Under the pieces are notes generated by a model. That model did no database searches, had not been told where the DNA came from, and saw nothing but the letters and a program-made list of their open reading frames with translations. The translations under genes were made by a program, and so were the position numbers. DNA of 64,000 bases from Bradyrhizobium sp. DOA9 (lineage in GTDB: Bacteria; Pseudomonadota; Alphaproteobacteria; Rhizobiales; Xanthobacteraceae): NCBI RefSeq assembly GCF_000617845.2, contig NZ_DF820425.1, forward strand, positions 6,950,741 through 7,014,740, given 5' to 3'. Below, piece by piece: positions 61,990 to 64,000 of the stretch (within the stretch, counting starts at the first letter, position 1; every line of letters starts with the position of its first letter).

Positions 61990-62442
61990 ATGACGATCAA
62001 CCGACGCGATCTGGCTCTCTCGACTCTGGCCGTCTCCGCGCTTGCGTTCGCGACGCCGGCCCTCGCCGCCTCGGCCGACGAGGACGCCGTGGCGAAGAGG
62101 GTCGAGGCCTTCCGCCTCGCCCAGATCGCGGCCGATCCCAAGGCGCTCGGCGCGCTGTGCGCGGAGGAGCTGAGCTACAGCCATTCCAGCGGCAAGGTCG
62201 AGGACAAGGCGACCTTCATCGCCAACGCGACCGACGGCAAGTCCAAGTTCCTGTCGATCGAGTACAAGGAACCCACCATCAAGGTCGTCGGCCCCGCAGC
62301 GATCGTGCGTTTCCACTGGCTGGGCGAGCAGGAGATGGCGGCCGATGGGAAAAAAGTATCGACCAACCTTCACATCCTGATGAACTGGCAGAAGCAAGGC
62401 GACGAGTGGAAGCTGTTGTCGCGGGCGGCGACGAAGTTGTGA
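61990..62442 (+). CDS. NTF2-like (DUF4440/SnoaL type) exported protein
   Basis: A 150-residue protein with a Tat-like signal (INRRDLALSTLAVSALAFATPALA). The mature part is one NTF2-like cone: VAKRVEAFRLAQIAADPKALGALCAEEL and the last strand GDEWKLLSRAATKL. Such proteins bind small hydrophobic ligands or act as isomerases. No partner gene. Confidence 0.85.
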   Translation: MTINRRDLALSTLAVSALAFATPALAASADEDAVAKRVEAFRLAQIAADPKALGALCAEELSYSHSSGKVEDKATFIANATDGKSKFLSIEYKEPTIKVVGPAAIVRFHWLGEQEMAADGKKVSTNLHILMNWQKQGDEWKLLSRAATKL

Positions 62443-62451
62443 CGCGTGTTA

Positions 62452-62652
62452 ACCCTCTCCCCCTGCGGGAGAGGGTGGCCCGCTTCGCAGCGGCGAGACG
62501 GGTGAGGGGTTGCCTCTGCCAAGTAATCTCTAGCTTGTGAACGCGCCGATAGAGCCCCTCATCCGGCGCCATAGCCGAAGCTTTGCTTCGGCGTTCTCTT
62601 AAGGCACGGCCGCCGGAGGCGGCCTATGCCACCTTCTCCCGCAAGGGGAGAA
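62452..62652. repeat. Dispersed palindromes of the CTCTCCCGC type
   Basis: CCCTCTCCCCCTGCGGGAGAGGG, then a GGGTGAGGGGTTGCC segment and a GAGCCCCTCATCCGGC segment, and finally CACCTTCTCCCGCAAGGGGAGAAGG. This is the same composite class as at 11168 and around the IS at 40602. Confidence 0.75.
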
Positions 62653-62663
62653 GGAAGAAAGGA

Positions 62664-62855
62664 CTACGCCGCCTCCTTCACATCGCCGTTGATCAGCTTG
62701 CGCGCGGCGCGCTCGGCTTCGCGGGCGTTGCGGAAGAGCTGGCCTTCGAGGCGGTTGAAGCGGTGGGATGACGCGAAGAAACAATAGCCTCCCTGGGAAC
62801 GAACGACGATACCTGCGGTCTGCGAGTTGACTTCGATGATGTAGCTGTCCGGCAT
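62664..62855 (-). CDS. Small hypothetical protein
   Basis: A 63-residue protein from ATG 62855 (MPDSYIIEV). It looks like one small beta-rich domain with a C-terminal helix: VNSQTAGIVVRSQGGYCFF, then GQLFRNAREAERAARKLI. I know similar short proteins in Bradyrhizobium genomes but no name. It lies next to a repeat with no partner. Confidence 0.7.
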   Translation of the reverse strand: MPDSYIIEVNSQTAGIVVRSQGGYCFFASSHRFNRLEGQLFRNAREAERAARKLINGDVKEAA

Positions 62856-63087
62856 GGTCCGTGGATTCCTCAGTGCGGGCAAACAACCGGATTCCTGCCT
62901 GAAAGTTCCTCAGGCAAATCAGCCGATTTCCACCCCGAATCGACGTGCATCTGAGTACGCCGGGACCTCATCCGTTTTATGACTGGTTCTTGACTGGTTC
63001 TTGGCGAAGCCGCGACGCGGGTGACTCGTGCCGCGTTCTGCGGCGCTACAAGCGCCATCACAAGATGGGGCAGAGCGTCACGCGCGA

Positions 63088-63495
63088 TTACGTCGCGATC
63101 GGCGGATCGTTGCGCTGGATCGCCTGGGGTCGGCCGTGGTCGTCGATCGAGACGTAGGTGAAATGACCGTCGGTGACGAGGAACGGATGCAGCTCCTTGC
63201 GCCGCAATGCCCAGGCCTCGAGATGCACGGTCAGCGAGGTGCGCCCGACGCGCACGAGATTGGCATAGACCGAGACGAGATCGCCGACATAGACCGCCTT
63301 GCGAAAATTCATCGCCTCGATCGCGACGGTCACGGTGCGCGACCGCGCGACCTTCGAGGCGAACACGCCGCCGCCGACGTCCATCTGGCTGAGCAGCCAG
63401 CCGCCGAAGATGTCGCCGTTGGCATTGGTGTCGGCCGGCATCGCCAGCGTGCGGATGCAGAGATCGCCGCTCGGCCCGGTCGCTTGTTCGCTCAT
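63088..63495 (-). CDS. Hotdog-fold acyl-CoA thioesterase
   Basis: A 135-residue YciA/BACH-type thioesterase that hydrolyses acyl-CoA. The family pattern is RTLAMPADTNANGDIFGGWLLSQMD, where Asp is catalytic, then VTVAIEAMNFRKAVYVGDLV. The start at 63495 fits the family. It lies 7 bp downstream of a 3-hydroxyacyl-CoA dehydrogenase gene, so both work on CoA thioesters. Confidence 0.92.
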   Translation of the reverse strand: MSEQATGPSGDLCIRTLAMPADTNANGDIFGGWLLSQMDVGGGVFASKVARSRTVTVAIEAMNFRKAVYVGDLVSVYANLVRVGRTSLTVHLEAWALRRKELHPFLVTDGHFTYVSIDDHGRPQAIQRNDPPIAT

Positions 63496-63502
63496 ATGGC
63501 TC

Positions 63503-64000
63503 TCACTTGAAATTGTCCCAGCCCGGATCGGGCGCGAAACGCGCGCCGAATCGTTCCGCCAGCGCGCGCAGGGTGGATACAATGTTTTCGACACCGCGCG
63601 TGCGCGCATAATTGAGCGGACCGCCGCGGAACGGCGCATAACCGGTGCCGAAGATCATGGCGCCATCGACCGCATCGGCATCGTCGACGATGCCCTCGCG
63701 AAGCGCCGCGACGCAGACATTGGACATCGGCAGCACCAGGCGGTCGATCATCTGGTCGGTGACGCGCGGCCCGGTCTCCGGCAACGGCGCTTTCTGCGCC
63801 TTGCCGTCCTTCCAGCTGTAAAAGCCCTTCCCGGTCTTGCGGCCGAGCTCGCCCCTGGCGACCTTCTCGCGTAGCCAGGCCGGCGGCGGCGGCAGGAGAT
63901 CGCCGAACTTGGTGCGCAGCATGTCGCCGACGTCGAGGCAGATGTCGAGGCCGACCTGATCGGCCAGCTCGATCGGCCCCATCGGCATGCCGAACTGCTC
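63503..64000 (-). CDS. 3-hydroxyacyl-CoA dehydrogenase, C-terminal part (window edge)
   Basis: The C-terminal domain of a FadJ/FadB-type beta-oxidation protein, open at the window end. Landmarks are GPIELADQVGLDICLDVGDML, GRKTGKGFYSW and GYAPFRGGPLNYA. The N-terminal hydratase and NAD-binding parts would lie past 64000. The next gene downstream is the thioesterase, so they probably share a transcript. Confidence 0.9.
   Translation of the reverse strand, partial: EQFGMPMGPIELADQVGLDICLDVGDMLRTKFGDLLPPPPAWLREKVARGELGRKTGKGFYSWKDGKAQKAPLPETGPRVTDQMIDRLVLPMSNVCVAALREGIVDDADAVDGAMIFGTGYAPFRGGPLNYARTRGVENIVSTLRALAERFGARFAPDPGWDNFK

Overview
The window is high-GC chromosomal DNA from an alphaproteobacterium, most likely Bradyrhizobium or a close relative in the Nitrobacteraceae. 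This rests on the fused cytochrome b/c1 polyprotein (fbcH) behind a Rieske gene, the fused anthranilate synthase trpE(G) behind a Trp-rich leader peptide, a long isocitrate lyase opposite an ScfR/RamB-type regulator, a DUF3551 protein, and many dispersed palindromes of kinds I associate with Bradyrhizobium genomes. The species cannot be set from the sequence alone. I see no rRNA, tRNA, CRISPR or prophage.

Layout. 1-1130: the end of an unrecognised gene and a lower-GC orphan. 1260-5032 (minus): apt, trpE(G) with a leaderless trpL attenuator, a dienelactone hydrolase and a very small downstream gene. 5266-7931 (minus): fbcF-fbcH. 8211-10970 (plus): trmL (frameshifted) - queE - hemF - HAD phosphatase. 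11376-15586: a Bug/TctC solute-binding protein, an anchored hypothetical protein, a DUF2158 protein, a cupin and an outer-membrane beta-barrel. 15844-19423 (minus): DUF1285 - Nudix CoA pyrophosphatase - DUF6111 - CCA-adding enzyme - TauE/SafE, with overlapping genes. 19717-26597 (plus, divergent): moxR - DUF58 - DUF4159 - von Willebrand-like membrane protein. 26675-29672: a putative Zur operator, a DUF2946 protein and a ZnuD-like TonB-dependent receptor. 29828-34692: a GNAT, a membrane protein plus GT2 glycosyltransferase, a Nudix hydrolase, a metallophosphoesterase and a tail-anchored protein. 34887-38482: DUF4170, aceA and its divergent regulator. 38624-44222: small proteins, a secreted HExxH protein, a 1,200-bp IS5-type element, DUF3551, a TPR protein and HtpX. 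44501-49183: a membrane-fusion protein plus a PilZ-bearing BcsA-like synthase, then a lytic transglycosylase. 49445-51230: DUF1993 and Old Yellow Enzyme. 51449-61043 (minus): the glycerol locus glpR, glpD, glpS, glpT, glpP, glpQ, glpU, glpV, with a Phd/PIN toxin-antitoxin pair of opposite orientation between glpR and glpD. 61150-64000: a HAD phosphatase, an NTF2-like secreted protein, a small protein, an acyl-CoA thioesterase and the C-terminus of a 3-hydroxyacyl-CoA dehydrogenase.

Most of the window is core metabolism. The observations with most biological content are the leaderless trpL attenuator, the putative zinc-responsive DUF2946/TonB-receptor unit, the PilZ-GT2/membrane-fusion pair without the other cellulose-synthase subunits, the IS inserted in the loop of a palindromic repeat, the one-base frameshift in trmL, and the phased operator array in front of glpD.
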